A stretch of DNA of 64,000 nucleotides from Rhizobium sp. P38BS-XIX (GTDB taxonomy: Bacteria > Pseudomonadota > Alphaproteobacteria > Rhizobiales > Rhizobiaceae). The stretch is from the NCBI RefSeq assembly GCF_012641435.1, contig NZ_JABAIJ010000003.1:62001-126000 (forward strand). Direction: 5' to 3'. Below, one piece after another: positions 9,321-18,094 of the stretch (positions are counted from its first letter, which is position 1; every line of letters starts with the position of its first letter). The notes under the pieces are model-generated. The model saw only the letters and a list, made by a program, of their open reading frames with translations. It did no database searches and had not been told where the DNA came from. The position numbers and the translations under genes were made by a program.

Positions 9321-9416
9321 GTCTGTGATATAGTGTTGGTTTGGTGTGTGATCTGTGCCGCTCCCGCTTGCCATGCGTTCATGGTCGGGAAGGCATGGTC
9401 AAAGCGGAGCCTGATA

Positions 9417-9899
9417 GTGAGTACAGCCTTCATGAAGGAGGAAAGCGCCGAAACGGCTGCAGAAACACTGCTGCCCGACCGCGCGATTTCTCCACATCCG
9501 AACCTTGTGACCGAAGCGGGATTGAAGGCGCTGGAGCAGCAACTTCATCAGGCGCGCGAGGCGTACGATGCGACGACCTCGATCGAAGACGTCAACGAAC
9601 GTCGGCGACAGGGTGCGATCCCGCTGCGCGACGTGCGCTATCTCGTCGAGCGCGTGCGCACGGCCGACGTCATGCCGGCACCCGCCTCCCACGATGTTGT
9701 CGCTTTCGGAAGCACGGTAACCTATAGCCGTGACGATGGTCGCGTGCAGAAATATCGCATTGTCGGCGAGGACGAGGCCGATCCGAAGGCTGGGTCGATT
9801 TCCTATGTTTCGCCGGTCGCACGGCTTCTGATGGGGAGGGCGGTCGGCGATTTCGTCAGTTTCGGCAATGGCGAGCTGGAGATCACCGCGATTGAATAG
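9417..9899 (+). CDS. GreA/GreB-family transcription elongation factor-like protein
   Basis: A roughly 160-residue protein with a short charged helical N-terminal part (residues ~35-75, ALEQQLHQAREAYD then NERRRQGAIPLRDVRYL) and a C-terminal GreA/GreB FKBP-like domain (FGSTVTYSRDDGRVQKYRIVGEDEADPKAGSISYVSPVARLLMG split over residues ~95-140). Gre factors reactivate backtracked RNA polymerase. This protein may be a Gre paralogue or an Rnk-like relative. The GTG at 9417 has a GGAG RBS; ATG 9432 is the alternative start. Its end overlaps the convergent LysR gene by 17 bases. Confidence 0.82.
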   Translation: MSTAFMKEESAETAAETLLPDRAISPHPNLVTEAGLKALEQQLHQAREAYDATTSIEDVNERRRQGAIPLRDVRYLVERVRTADVMPAPASHDVVAFGSTVTYSRDDGRVQKYRIVGEDEADPKAGSISYVSPVARLLMGRAVGDFVSFGNGELEITAIE

Positions 9900-10815
9900 G
9901 CCGCTGGCCGCTCGATGCCACTGCTTTTCTGATCGTCTCGCGCAACCAGATGTGCGCAGGCTGCGAGTCCAGTCTGCGGTGCCATCGCATGCAGGTGGCG
10001 ATCCGCGGTGATGCGAACGGAAGCTCGCTGATCGCAAGATTGGTCCCCTTGCAAATAGCCTTGGCGATGGGGCGCCTCATCGGCACATAGACATCCTGCT
10101 CCTGCAGCACGGCGGTGCATCCAAGCAAGGGAACGGAGTGCTTCACCTGCCGATGAACCTGTCGCTCGGCCAGCCACTGATCGAGAAAGCCGGTGTCGTC
10201 GCCTGCCGACGACAAATGCAGATGTGACCTTTCTATCAATTCCTCCGTCGTCATCGGCGATTGCGCCGTTCGCAGCTCCGAGCGATGCACGATCACGAAA
10301 TCGTCACTGCTCAATTCCTCGGATGCGAACCTTTCCCGGTCCTCACCGGGGCGACCGATGAAAAGATCGAGTTCCGATGCATCGATCATCGGGTCGATAT
10401 CGGCCGTGCCGCTGGGGCGCAGGTTCAGCGATACGGCGGGCGCAACGGCGCCGACGGCAAGGACGATTTTCGATGTCAGCGCGATCGCCGAGCAATTGTC
10501 GACGGCAAGCTTGAATTTCTGCTTCGACGTCGCCGGTTCGAATGGTCCCGATTGAAGGCCGAGTTCGAAATAACTGAGTGCCTGTCTGATCGGCTCGGCG
10601 AGCTGTTCGGCGCGAGAGGTCGGCAGCATGCCCTGTGCAGAGCGCACGAAGAGATCGTCGTTCAGCGCATGGCGCAGGCGGGCGAGCGCATGGCTGGCGG
10701 CCGGCTGGCTCATGCCCAGCCGTTGTGCGGCGCGCAGAATGTTTCCCTCTCGAAATACGGCGTCGAACACGCGCAGAAGATTGAGGTCGATGCTGTTTAT
10801 GTTCGGGGACTGCAT
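9883..10815 (-). CDS. LysR family transcriptional regulator
   Basis: A 310-residue LysR regulator. The N-terminal winged helix reads LLRVFDAVFREGNILRAAQRLGMSQPAASHALARLRHAL, typical of the NodD/NahR-like branch, and is followed by a periplasmic-binding-like effector domain. It is divergent from the siderophore-type ABC operon, with a 245-bp gap, and convergent with the Gre-like gene. Its target is unknown. Confidence 0.9.
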   Translation of the reverse strand: MQSPNINSIDLNLLRVFDAVFREGNILRAAQRLGMSQPAASHALARLRHALNDDLFVRSAQGMLPTSRAEQLAEPIRQALSYFELGLQSGPFEPATSKQKFKLAVDNCSAIALTSKIVLAVGAVAPAVSLNLRPSGTADIDPMIDASELDLFIGRPGEDRERFASEELSSDDFVIVHRSELRTAQSPMTTEELIERSHLHLSSAGDDTGFLDQWLAERQVHRQVKHSVPLLGCTAVLQEQDVYVPMRRPIAKAICKGTNLAISELPFASPRIATCMRWHRRLDSQPAHIWLRETIRKAVASSGQRPIQSR

Positions 10816-11060
10816 GGATGCCGATCGTCGATATTTCGTTTGATGTCGGCAACATGCACATTTGCAGCAAAAAGTGGAGATCGAAATTCATATTATTCAT
10901 ATGGGTATGATGAGGTTTCAGTTCCCTGCCAAGGTGGTTTGAGGCAAGAGACGCCCAATGTGTCAGCCAGCTTGACCCGTTGCGGCGGGATTTGTTCGCT
11001 CTGGAAGCAAGCGTGTCTGTACAATGATTTTAACGATTGGAACGCCAGGGAGTGTTCTTG

Positions 11061-12185
11061 ATGACGATTGCCGGCTCGCTGTTCAAGGCGTTGCGTGTTC
11101 TTGCCCTTCTGTCACTGGGCTTGATTTTTCCAGCTCTCTCGCATGCGGGTGAGGTGACCGATGTGCTTGGCCGCAAGGTCAACGTGCCCGATCACGTTTC
11201 ACGCGTCGTGCTCGGCGAAGGCCGGCTGAGCTATGCCTTGGCTCTGCTCGACCGCGACAATCCGTTCCAACGCGTCGTTGGCTGGCAGAACGATCTGCGC
11301 AAGCTCGATCCGCACACTTTCGACGTCTACAAGAAGAAGTTTCCGGCCGTCGCCGACATTGCCGTCATCGGTGAAACCTCCGAAGTCAGCGTAAGCGTCG
11401 AGACCATTCTTGCTCTCAAGCCCGATCTTGTGATTTTCAGCGTTGCCGGGGAAGGTCCAAAGGCCCACAGCCCGATCGCCGACACTCTGTCGCAGGCCGG
11501 CGTTGCTGTTCTCTATGTCGACTTCCGCGTTTCACCGATCGAAAATACGCCGAAGAGCATCGCGTTGATCGGCGAGGCGATTGGTCGTCAGGCCGAGGCG
11601 AAGCAGTTTACGGATTTCTACGCACAACATCTCGGCGCAATTACCTCGCGCGTTTCTGCGCTGAAGGATGAGCAGAAGCCCAGCGTGTTTGTCGAGCTTC
11701 TGGCAGGTGTGTGGCAGGCTCCAGGGCATACGACCGGCAATGGCGGCCTTGGACAGTTCGTCGCCGCCGTCGGCGGGCGCAACATTGCGGCAAATGTCGT
11801 CCCCGGTGCCATCGGCGATGTCGCCGTCGAATATGTTCTCCATGCGGATCCCGATATTTACGTCGCCACGGGCAACCGCGCTCCGGGCCTGCTCCTCGGT
11901 GCCGGTGTCGAGAAGGAGACTGCGCAGAAGAGCCTGGATGCGGTGCTGGGCCGGCCAGAATTCAAGAATCTGCGTGCCATCCGCGACCACAAGGCCTTTG
12001 GTCTATGGCACGATTTCTACAATTCGCCGTACAATATCGTGGCGATCGAAGCCTTGGCAAAATGGATCCATCCCGAACTCTTCAAGGATATCGACCCGGC
12101 CAAAACGCAGCAGGACATGGCCAAGTCTCTGCTTGCCATCGACAATGTCGGCACCTACTGGGTCGAACCCAGCGCCGCAAATTGA
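11061..12185 (+). CDS. Periplasmic binding protein of Fe3+-siderophore/cobalamin-type ABC importer
   Basis: A 374-residue protein with a Sec signal peptide (residues 1-30, hydrophobic core VLALLSLGLIFPALSHA) and a class III periplasmic binding fold. The mature start EVTDVLGRKVNVPDHVSRVVLGEG is the usual FecB/BtuF-like beginning. ATG 11061 follows an AGGGAG RBS. It is the first gene of a three-gene operon with a FecCD permease and an ATPase. The ligand may be a ferric siderophore, haem or corrinoid; no cobalamin riboswitch was recognised upstream. Confidence 0.9.
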   Translation: MTIAGSLFKALRVLALLSLGLIFPALSHAGEVTDVLGRKVNVPDHVSRVVLGEGRLSYALALLDRDNPFQRVVGWQNDLRKLDPHTFDVYKKKFPAVADIAVIGETSEVSVSVETILALKPDLVIFSVAGEGPKAHSPIADTLSQAGVAVLYVDFRVSPIENTPKSIALIGEAIGRQAEAKQFTDFYAQHLGAITSRVSALKDEQKPSVFVELLAGVWQAPGHTTGNGGLGQFVAAVGGRNIAANVVPGAIGDVAVEYVLHADPDIYVATGNRAPGLLLGAGVEKETAQKSLDAVLGRPEFKNLRAIRDHKAFGLWHDFYNSPYNIVAIEALAKWIHPELFKDIDPAKTQQDMAKSLLAIDNVGTYWVEPSAAN

Positions 12186-12199
12186 TGGGATGCCGGTGA

Positions 12200-13291
12200 A
12201 TGGATCTGCCCGTGACCTCGCGGAGTGAAGCTGAAGCCGGCAATGCAGCCGGTTTCGCGCGCACGAGGCTTGCCTATCGCGGCCTTGTCTTCAGGCGATC
12301 GATCATCATGGCGCTGCTGTTCGGGCTGCTTCTGGCCTCGTTCGGCTATGATCTGGTGACGGGCTCCTCCGGTATGGGTGTCGCCGATCTCCTTCATGGG
12401 ATCCTCCATCCATCGGACCTTTCGCCGACGGACCGCGCGATCATCTGGAATGTTCGTCTGCCTTTCGCGCTGATGGCGCTACTCGTCGGGTCGTCGCTTT
12501 CGCTCGCCGGCGCAGAGATGCAGGTCGTTCTCAACAATCCGCTTGCCAGCCCTTTCACACTCGGCGTTGCGTCTGCCGCCGCTCTCGGGGCTTCGACCGT
12601 CATCGTCTTTCATCTGACCGTGTCCTGGCTTCCTTATAATTGGCTGATCTCGTTAGCCGCCTTCGCCTTTGCCTTCGGCTCGGTTCTTTTGCTCGATGCG
12701 CTGTCGCGCCTGCGGGCGGCCAGCATGGAGACGATGGTTCTGCTGGGCATCGCGCTCGTCTTCAGCTGCAACGCCGTCGTTTTGCTGTTTCAGCTGATTG
12801 CGACGGAAGATGCTTTGCAGCAGCTGGTGTTTTGGTCCGTCGGCAGCCTGGCGCGGGCCACCTGGGACAAGGTCGGAGTCCTTGCCATTGCGCTTGCCGT
12901 GGTCATGCCCTTATCCTTTGCTTCGGCAGGACGCATGACCGCGTTGCGCATGGGTGAGGAACGCGCCATCAGCTTTGGTATCGACGTGGTGCGGCTGCGG
13001 TATTTCTCGCTGCTGCGCATCAGCCTTCTATCGGCCATGGCGGTTGCCTTCGTCGGAACCATTGGTTTCATTGGTCTTGTGGGACCGCATATAGCGCGGC
13101 TTCTGGTGGGTGAGGACCAGCGCTTTGCGCTGCCGGCAAGCACCCTGATCGGTGCGCTGTTGCTGTCGCTTTCATCGATTGCCAGCAAGACGGTTCTGCC
13201 GGGGCTCGTCGTGCCGGTTGGTATTGTGACGGCTCTCGTCGGTGTACCGGTTTTTGTCGTCCTCATCTTCAATGCAAGGCCAGGCCGATGA
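12200..13291 (+). CDS. FecCD-family ABC permease
   Basis: A 363-residue integral membrane protein of the BtuC/FecCD/FhuB family. Visible family motifs are RLPFALMALLVGSSLSLAGA, NNPLASPFTLGVASAAALGAS and the late GTIGFIGLVGPHIAR, which contacts the ATPase. It has about nine or ten hydrophobic segments. It begins 14 bases after the binding-protein stop, and its end overlaps the ATPase start by 4 nt. Confidence 0.93.
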   Translation: MDLPVTSRSEAEAGNAAGFARTRLAYRGLVFRRSIIMALLFGLLLASFGYDLVTGSSGMGVADLLHGILHPSDLSPTDRAIIWNVRLPFALMALLVGSSLSLAGAEMQVVLNNPLASPFTLGVASAAALGASTVIVFHLTVSWLPYNWLISLAAFAFAFGSVLLLDALSRLRAASMETMVLLGIALVFSCNAVVLLFQLIATEDALQQLVFWSVGSLARATWDKVGVLAIALAVVMPLSFASAGRMTALRMGEERAISFGIDVVRLRYFSLLRISLLSAMAVAFVGTIGFIGLVGPHIARLLVGEDQRFALPASTLIGALLLSLSSIASKTVLPGLVVPVGIVTALVGVPVFVVLIFNARPGR

Positions 13292-14070
13292 CCGATGGCA
13301 CCCAGGGTCTCGTCATCAGCAATCTTGCCGTCGCCTATGGCCGCAAGAAGGTCGTTCATTCGTTTTCGCTGGGGCCGATCCCGCGCGGTGCAGTTCTTAC
13401 GCTTCTCGGCCCGAATGCCGCCGGCAAGTCCACACTGCTTCGTGGCATTGCTGGCCTTGGTTCCGCCTCGGGCCGGATCTTGCTCGATGGTCTCGATCTC
13501 TCACGTTTGTCCAGAGTGGAGCGCGCGAAGAAGATTGCCTACATGCCGCAATCGCAGCCACCGGGCATTGCGTTGCCGGTCATCGAAGCAGTTATGAGCG
13601 CCTGCAGCGGTGTCATGGGTCGCGAAGCATCGATGCACCAAGCCTATGACGCCCTTGCCCGTCTTGGCGCCAGCGACCTGTCCATGCAATTGCTATCGGA
13701 GCTTTCGGGAGGACAGCGTCAGATGGTTGCGCTGGCACAGGCCGTCGTGCGTCGTCCCGATGTGCTGCTGCTCGATGAACCGACGAGCGCGCTCGATCTC
13801 AAGCATCAGATCCGGGTCATGGAGTCCGCAGCAGCCTTGGCGCGCGAGCAGGGCGCGATCGTGATCGCTGTCCTTCACGACGTCCCGCTCGCCCTTCGTT
13901 ATGCCGATACGGTCGCCATGCTCAAGGATGGCGAACTCAAGGCCCATGGTGAGCCGGAGCGCATCATCACCCCCCATCTCCTTGGCGAGATTTACGGCAT
14001 TGAGGCGCGGGTCGAGCACTGTAGCCATGGTCGTATCCAGATCATGGTCGACGGCACGTTGCATTCATAA
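13288..14070 (+). CDS. ABC transporter ATP-binding protein (FecE/FhuC type)
   Basis: A 260-residue ATPase with Walker A GPNAAGKST, the signature LSGGQRQMVALAQA, Walker B VLLLDEPTSALD and the switch His in LHDVPLAL. It overlaps the FecCD permease gene by 4 nt (ATGA) and completes the siderophore-type importer. Confidence 0.94.
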   Translation: MTDGTQGLVISNLAVAYGRKKVVHSFSLGPIPRGAVLTLLGPNAAGKSTLLRGIAGLGSASGRILLDGLDLSRLSRVERAKKIAYMPQSQPPGIALPVIEAVMSACSGVMGREASMHQAYDALARLGASDLSMQLLSELSGGQRQMVALAQAVVRRPDVLLLDEPTSALDLKHQIRVMESAAALAREQGAIVIAVLHDVPLALRYADTVAMLKDGELKAHGEPERIITPHLLGEIYGIEARVEHCSHGRIQIMVDGTLHS

Positions 14071-14481
14071 GCGCATTGCAATCAATATTGGGCGGCGTCG
14101 GCGGCCCGAGATTCGCCGGTCAATTACACGCACTGCGGCAGGACGCCAATTCTGTGTCCTTAAGACGGTGGATAAACTGTCACAATTGGTGGAGGTCACA
14201 TTGCCGTGATGGACCTGAGGAGGGTTTTTCGCCTGCTATTTCGTGATTCTAGGCCAATAAAACCGCTTATTGCCGGCAGCCATTGAAAGGGCTGCGCTTT
14301 TTAGGCAACACATTGTGTGTACGCACTGTCACATTCTTTTAGGTTCTTGTGGAAGGGCGAGCACAGCAGCATCCTCATCAAGCATATGAAGCGCCCATGC
14401 TTCTGGCTTGCCACTGAAACTTGATGTCGAACGGCCCCCCAGGTTCGTTGTCGCGCAAGTTCGTATGAAGATGGAGTTACC
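14071..14481. other. Intergenic region before the porin gene
   Basis: About 410 bases without a convincing gene. It has a GC-rich stretch after fecE, then an A/T-richer part from about 14210. A GCAGCC/GGCTGC hairpin followed by a T-run lies at 14276-14302, far from the fecE stop. The hairpin could end the ABC operon or a short untranslated RNA; there is no further evidence for an RNA gene. The porin promoter is expected in the last ~150 bases. Confidence 0.5.
14276..14302 (+). terminator. Putative terminator upstream of the porin
   Basis: A 6-bp stem, GCAGCC / GGCTGC, with an 8-nt loop is followed by GCTTTTT. It lies about 205 bases after the ABC ATPase stop. Confidence 0.5.
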
Positions 14482-15582
14482 ATGAACCTCAAGAGCTTGC
14501 TTATCGGATCTGCCGCAGCCCTCTGCGCCGTATCCGGTGCACATGCGGCGGACGCCATTGTCGCTGCAGAACCGGAACCGTTGGAATATGTTCGCATCTG
14601 CGACGCATACGGCGCCGGCTATTTCTTTATTCCCGGCACGGAAACCTGCCTGCGCGTCGGCGGCAAGGTTCGCACCGAAGGCCAGTGGAAGGATCCTTAC
14701 AACCGTGACAGCAATTTCGGCACGAAGTGGCACACCCGCGCCGAACTGAATGTCAACACGGCGACCGATACGGAATACGGTCCGTTGAAGACCGAGACGA
14801 TCGTTCGTTGGGATTGGAATGACGGCGGCGCAACCGGCACCAATCTTCTCTGGGCTTACATCACTCTCGGCGGCTTCACCGTCGGTAAGACAGACTCGCA
14901 GTATAACCAGTTCGTCGGTTATGCCGGCGACGTTATCCAGGACGACGTGATCTATGACGGTCCGTACGAACTGAATCAGCTGACCTATAACTACGACAGC
15001 GGTACCGGCTTCACGGGCGTCATCTCGCTCGAAGACAGCAACTCCGGAACCACCACGAGCGCTTACGGCGGCAGCTGGCAGCTGTCCGAATCCGACCACT
15101 ATGCGCCGAACGTTGTCGCCGGTCTCGGCTATAAGGCCGGTGCCTGGCAGTTCCGCGTTGTTGGCGGCTACGATTCCATCGTCGAAGAAGGCGCCATCAA
15201 GGCCCGTATCGACGCTGATTTCGGCGTCTTCTCGGCCTTCCTGATGGGCGGCTGGAACACCGATGGCGACAAGCTGAACCAGTATGCCGGTTCGAACCAG
15301 AACGTTTCGGCCTGCACGACGTCCACGGGCGTTGTTAAGGGTGCCGATTGCGGCTGGGGCGACTGGGCTGTCTGGGGCGGCGTTGGCGTTCCGGTCAACG
15401 ACAAGCTGAAGTGGAACGTCCAGCTTGCCTATACCGACTCCAAGATCTTCGAAGCTACGACGAACCTGAAGTTCAACCCGGTCAAGAACCTGCTCGTCGA
15501 GCCGGAAGTGACCTACGTTCACTACGACGTACCGGGCGACGATACTTTCTCGGGTATCCTGCGCTTCGAACGGACGTTCTAA
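14482..15582 (+). CDS. Outer-membrane porin (RopA/Omp2b family)
   Basis: A 366-residue porin of the alphaproteobacterial Porin_2 family. Residues 1-22 are a signal peptide (LLIGSAAALCAVSGAHA), followed by AADAIVAAEPEPLEYVRICDAYGAGYFFIPGT cut around residue 22 and the conserved ETCLRVGGKVR segment. The remainder has alternating aromatic and Gly-rich beta strands and ends in the C-terminal Phe expected for outer-membrane insertion. Codon use is strongly biased and a strong terminator follows, fitting high expression. It is monocistronic. Confidence 0.94.
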   Translation: MNLKSLLIGSAAALCAVSGAHAADAIVAAEPEPLEYVRICDAYGAGYFFIPGTETCLRVGGKVRTEGQWKDPYNRDSNFGTKWHTRAELNVNTATDTEYGPLKTETIVRWDWNDGGATGTNLLWAYITLGGFTVGKTDSQYNQFVGYAGDVIQDDVIYDGPYELNQLTYNYDSGTGFTGVISLEDSNSGTTTSAYGGSWQLSESDHYAPNVVAGLGYKAGAWQFRVVGGYDSIVEEGAIKARIDADFGVFSAFLMGGWNTDGDKLNQYAGSNQNVSACTTSTGVVKGADCGWGDWAVWGGVGVPVNDKLKWNVQLAYTDSKIFEATTNLKFNPVKNLLVEPEVTYVHYDVPGDDTFSGILRFERTF

Positions 15583-15616
15583 GCTTTTCGGCTTGGTTTT
15601 ACCTGAAATTTGAGAG

Positions 15617-15645
15617 AGGCCCGGTGTTCGCACCGGGCCTTTTTT
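15617..15645 (+). terminator. Strong Rho-independent terminator of the porin gene
   Basis: A 10-bp perfect stem, AGGCCCGGTG / CACCGGGCCT, with a TTCG tetraloop is followed by a run of T residues, 35 bases after the porin stop. Confidence 0.93.
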
Positions 15646-15878
15646 CGTTTGTCACGAATAAGTGAAAACGCCCGGCCGTCAGCACTTTTCGCAGTCTAAC
15701 TGTCCATATTAAGCAACAATCGGCCTGCTTGGTGATGGGGCCGTATTTTACGGTCAATTTGCCGCAGGAAATTATACATACCGTCTGAATGGAAGTCGGC
15801 TTACTGTCATAAATGTGATGTGAATGAGGGAATAAGCCTTCGCGAGGCGCCATTTGGCGTTGATCAAAGGAAGCCCCC

Positions 15879-16190
15879 ATGAAGACGATGATCATAGTTG
15901 CGGCAATTGGAATGATGTCCACCAATGCCATGGCCATGTCGGCCTATAATTCCAAATCGATGTCCTGTGCGACCGTGCACGAAAAGATGGCTCAGGAAGG
16001 TTCGATCGTTCTGCGATATCCTTCGCACCATCCAGGCATGATGATGTACAACCGGACTGTCTCGAACTCGATGGCGTGCCTCGGCCAGGGCGCCATGGCC
16101 AGCGCCAGCGTGCCGACGAGCGACGATCCGAACTGCAAGATCAAGACCTGCTCTTTCGGCACCGGCAAGGGACCGAACAAGAACCACTGA
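15879..16190 (+). CDS. Small secreted cysteine-containing protein of unknown function
   Basis: A 103-residue protein with a clear signal peptide (MKTMIIVAAIGMMSTNAMA) and a mature part of about 84 residues carrying four Cys in SMSCATV, MACLGQ and NCKIKTC, so disulfides in the periplasm are likely. The core ATVHEKMAQEGSIVLRYPS recalls a small exported family common in Rhizobiales; this comes from memory, not a search. It has its own RBS (AAGGAAG) and terminator. The function is unknown. Confidence 0.8.
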   Translation: MKTMIIVAAIGMMSTNAMAMSAYNSKSMSCATVHEKMAQEGSIVLRYPSHHPGMMMYNRTVSNSMACLGQGAMASASVPTSDDPNCKIKTCSFGTGKGPNKNH

Positions 16191-16212
16191 TTTGGTGGCA
16201 GCTGTGCCATAT

Positions 16213-16235
16213 CCCGGTCGATTGACCGGGCTTTT
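16213..16235 (+). terminator. Terminator of the small secreted protein gene
   Basis: The stem CCCGGTC / GACCGGG with a GATT loop is followed by CTTTT, starting 22 bases after the stop. Confidence 0.8.
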
Positions 16236-16238
16236 CAA

Positions 16239-16277
16239 ATCAAACGGCAGGAGCGACAATTGCTCCTGCCGTTTGAT
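16239..16277. terminator. Perfect 16-bp inverted repeat, probable terminator of the minus-strand L,D-transpeptidase gene
   Basis: Arms at 16239-16254 and 16262-16277 are perfect inverted copies with a 7-nt loop, flanked by A/T. The repeat sits between two convergent genes and directly behind the plus-strand terminator. Confidence 0.75.
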
Positions 16278-16341
16278 ATAAAGCTTGAACCGGTTTGATT
16301 GTGATTACCGTCACACCTTAGTAGACCAGGCGGTCTGCATC

Positions 16342-17115
16342 TCAGGTCGACGATCCCGGCAGTGGTGTCTGGTAGACGACGATGCGTGCATGGTAGGGGA
16401 TGCGGTCATAAAGATCGATCACATCCTGATTGATGAGCCTGACGCAGCCCGAAGACGTGGCCTTGCCGATCGATTTCCAATCAGGCGTGCCGTGCAGGCG
16501 ATAAAGCGTGTCCTTGCCATCCTGGAAGATATAAAGCGCACGCGCGCCGAGCGGGTTTTTCAAGCCAGGCGCCATGCCGCCGTTGGCGACGGAGAATTTC
16601 TCGAGGCCGGGCTGCCGGGCGATCATATCCGAAGGCGGCTTCCAGCGCGGCCAATGCTGACGCCAGTGAATGACGCCTTCGCCTTTCCAGGCAAATCCCT
16701 CGCGGCCGATCCCCACGCCATAGCGTATCGCCTTGCCACCCGGCAGCACTAGGTAGAGGTAGCGTGAAACGGTGTCGACGACCACGGTGCCCGCAGGCTC
16801 ACCCGTCGGATTCGGCACTTCCTGGCGATAATATTTCGGATTGATCTTCTCGTATGGAACGGCCGGAATTTTAAAGCCGGCATCATCGACCTGTGCATAG
16901 CGAGCCGCAATTTCCGGCGACACTGTCGGAGTGGTGACGGGTTCGGCCACTTTCTCGACCGGCGGCACGACAGGCAATGGTGTCGGCAATTTTGCCTGCT
17001 CGCCTGGTGTGGTTTGCGGGCCGGATACGGTGGAGCAGCCAGCCAACGCAGCGCTGGCGGCCAGCGAACCGAACAAGAAGGTTCGACGGGATAGGGAAGA
17101 TAAAATGCGTGTCAT
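16342..17115 (-). CDS. L,D-transpeptidase (ErfK/YbiS/YkuD family), lipoprotein
   Basis: A 257-residue exported enzyme. The N-terminus combines SRRTFLFG with the lipobox LAGC (Cys near residue 27), so it is probably a membrane-anchored lipoprotein. A Pro-rich linker (residues ~40-65) leads to the YkuD catalytic domain with HGTPDWKSIGKATSSGCVRL, where the His and the Cys are catalytic. These enzymes make 3-3 peptidoglycan cross-links or attach outer-membrane proteins to peptidoglycan, which is common in Rhizobiales. It is divergent from the two-component operon. Confidence 0.93.
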   Translation of the reverse strand: MTRILSSLSRRTFLFGSLAASAALAGCSTVSGPQTTPGEQAKLPTPLPVVPPVEKVAEPVTTPTVSPEIAARYAQVDDAGFKIPAVPYEKINPKYYRQEVPNPTGEPAGTVVVDTVSRYLYLVLPGGKAIRYGVGIGREGFAWKGEGVIHWRQHWPRWKPPSDMIARQPGLEKFSVANGGMAPGLKNPLGARALYIFQDGKDTLYRLHGTPDWKSIGKATSSGCVRLINQDVIDLYDRIPYHARIVVYQTPLPGSST

Positions 17116-17419
17116 TGGATCTTGGTGAGATTACTACGTAAGGGTGGTTGGTGGACGAATCTATCGCGTGAGCTGTATGGCCGCTTTGTGGCCGGATTGG
17201 CTCGACAGGACGGCACATGACGCGCCTGTGATGCCCCCTTACAGATTTGGCTTCCAGGTGTTGGCTTTTTACAACAAAGGCGCAGGCGCGGACCTAAGCA
17301 AATCTCCAAACCTCTCTTGTGCTCCATGGTGGAACCCGACATGTAATGTATCGGCAATCTTTGGCATATCAGTGGGGCAAGGGGACCGCGGGGGCGCTGT
17401 CTCCTTTAAGGAGTGGCCA
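17116..17419. other. Divergent intergenic region (L,D-transpeptidase / response regulator)
   Basis: About 300 bases. An in-frame upstream extension of the response regulator passes through it but encodes no recognisable domain and is rejected in favour of the TTG at 17420. Promoters for both flanking genes are expected here; no clear repeat or RNA gene is visible. Confidence 0.5.
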
Positions 17420-18094
17420 TTGCGAATCTTGCTGCTTGAGGACGAGCCTGAAATGGCGCGCGCTTTGCTGGAGGCGCTCAGACGCCGTGACGTCCTTGCC
17501 GACCACGTGCGAACCATTGCGGATGCCGATGCGATGGCGCGTGTCGGCACCTATGATGTGCTGGTGCTGGATCGCCGTCTGCCGGATGGTGAAGGGCTCG
17601 ATCTCGTTGCATCGCTTCGCCAGCGCAAGCATCCGGCGCCGATCCTGGTTCTCACAGCCCTCGGCAGTGTGGACCATCGGGTCGACGGCCTCGATAGTGG
17701 TGCCGACGATTATCTTGCAAAGCCCTTCGCGATCGAGGAGCTGCTCGCCCGCTTGCGGGCACTGCAGAGGCGTGGCCCGACGATCTCGGACAAATACCTG
17801 AAGTTCGGCAATCTCAGTGTCGATCCCCGCAGCAACGAAGTTTCCATCGAAGGGACCGTGGTCGAGTTCCCACGGCGAGAGTATCTGGTGCTGGAAGCCC
17901 TGATGCGCCGCCCCAATCGCATCGTCACCAGATCCAACCTGATCGAGGCGGTGTATGCGCTGGAGGATGAAATCGGCTCGAACGCGCTGGATGCGCACAT
18001 TTCCCGTATCCGAAAGAAGCTCGTTCTCGCCGAAGCGACGGCCGAGATCAGGGCCGTGCGCAATATCGGCTATCTGATCCGGGCCAAGGCATGA
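17420..18094 (+). CDS. Response regulator, OmpR family
   Basis: A 224-residue two-domain regulator. The receiver domain has the acidic pair ED at residues 7-8, the phospho-acceptor Asp51 in VLVLDRRLPDGEG, Thr in VLTALGS and Lys in LAKPF. The C-terminal winged helix (FPRREYLVLEALMRRP to DAHISRIRKKL) is OmpR/PhoB-type. The TTG start at 17420 has AAGGAG six bases upstream and gives the canonical MRILLLEDE beginning. It overlaps the sensor kinase gene by 4 nt. Confidence 0.93.
   Translation: MRILLLEDEPEMARALLEALRRRDVLADHVRTIADADAMARVGTYDVLVLDRRLPDGEGLDLVASLRQRKHPAPILVLTALGSVDHRVDGLDSGADDYLAKPFAIEELLARLRALQRRGPTISDKYLKFGNLSVDPRSNEVSIEGTVVEFPRREYLVLEALMRRPNRIVTRSNLIEAVYALEDEIGSNALDAHISRIRKKLVLAEATAEIRAVRNIGYLIRAKA

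Noticed and set aside
10816..11060. Possible cobalamin riboswitch before the Fe3+-siderophore-type importer
   Set aside because: The G-rich segments (near 10940-10990) lack the conserved B12-box pattern, so no riboswitch is called.
14329..15633. 434-codon open frame antisense to the porin
   Set aside because: The porin frame has a signal peptide, beta-strand pattern, biased codons and a terminator; the antisense frame has none.
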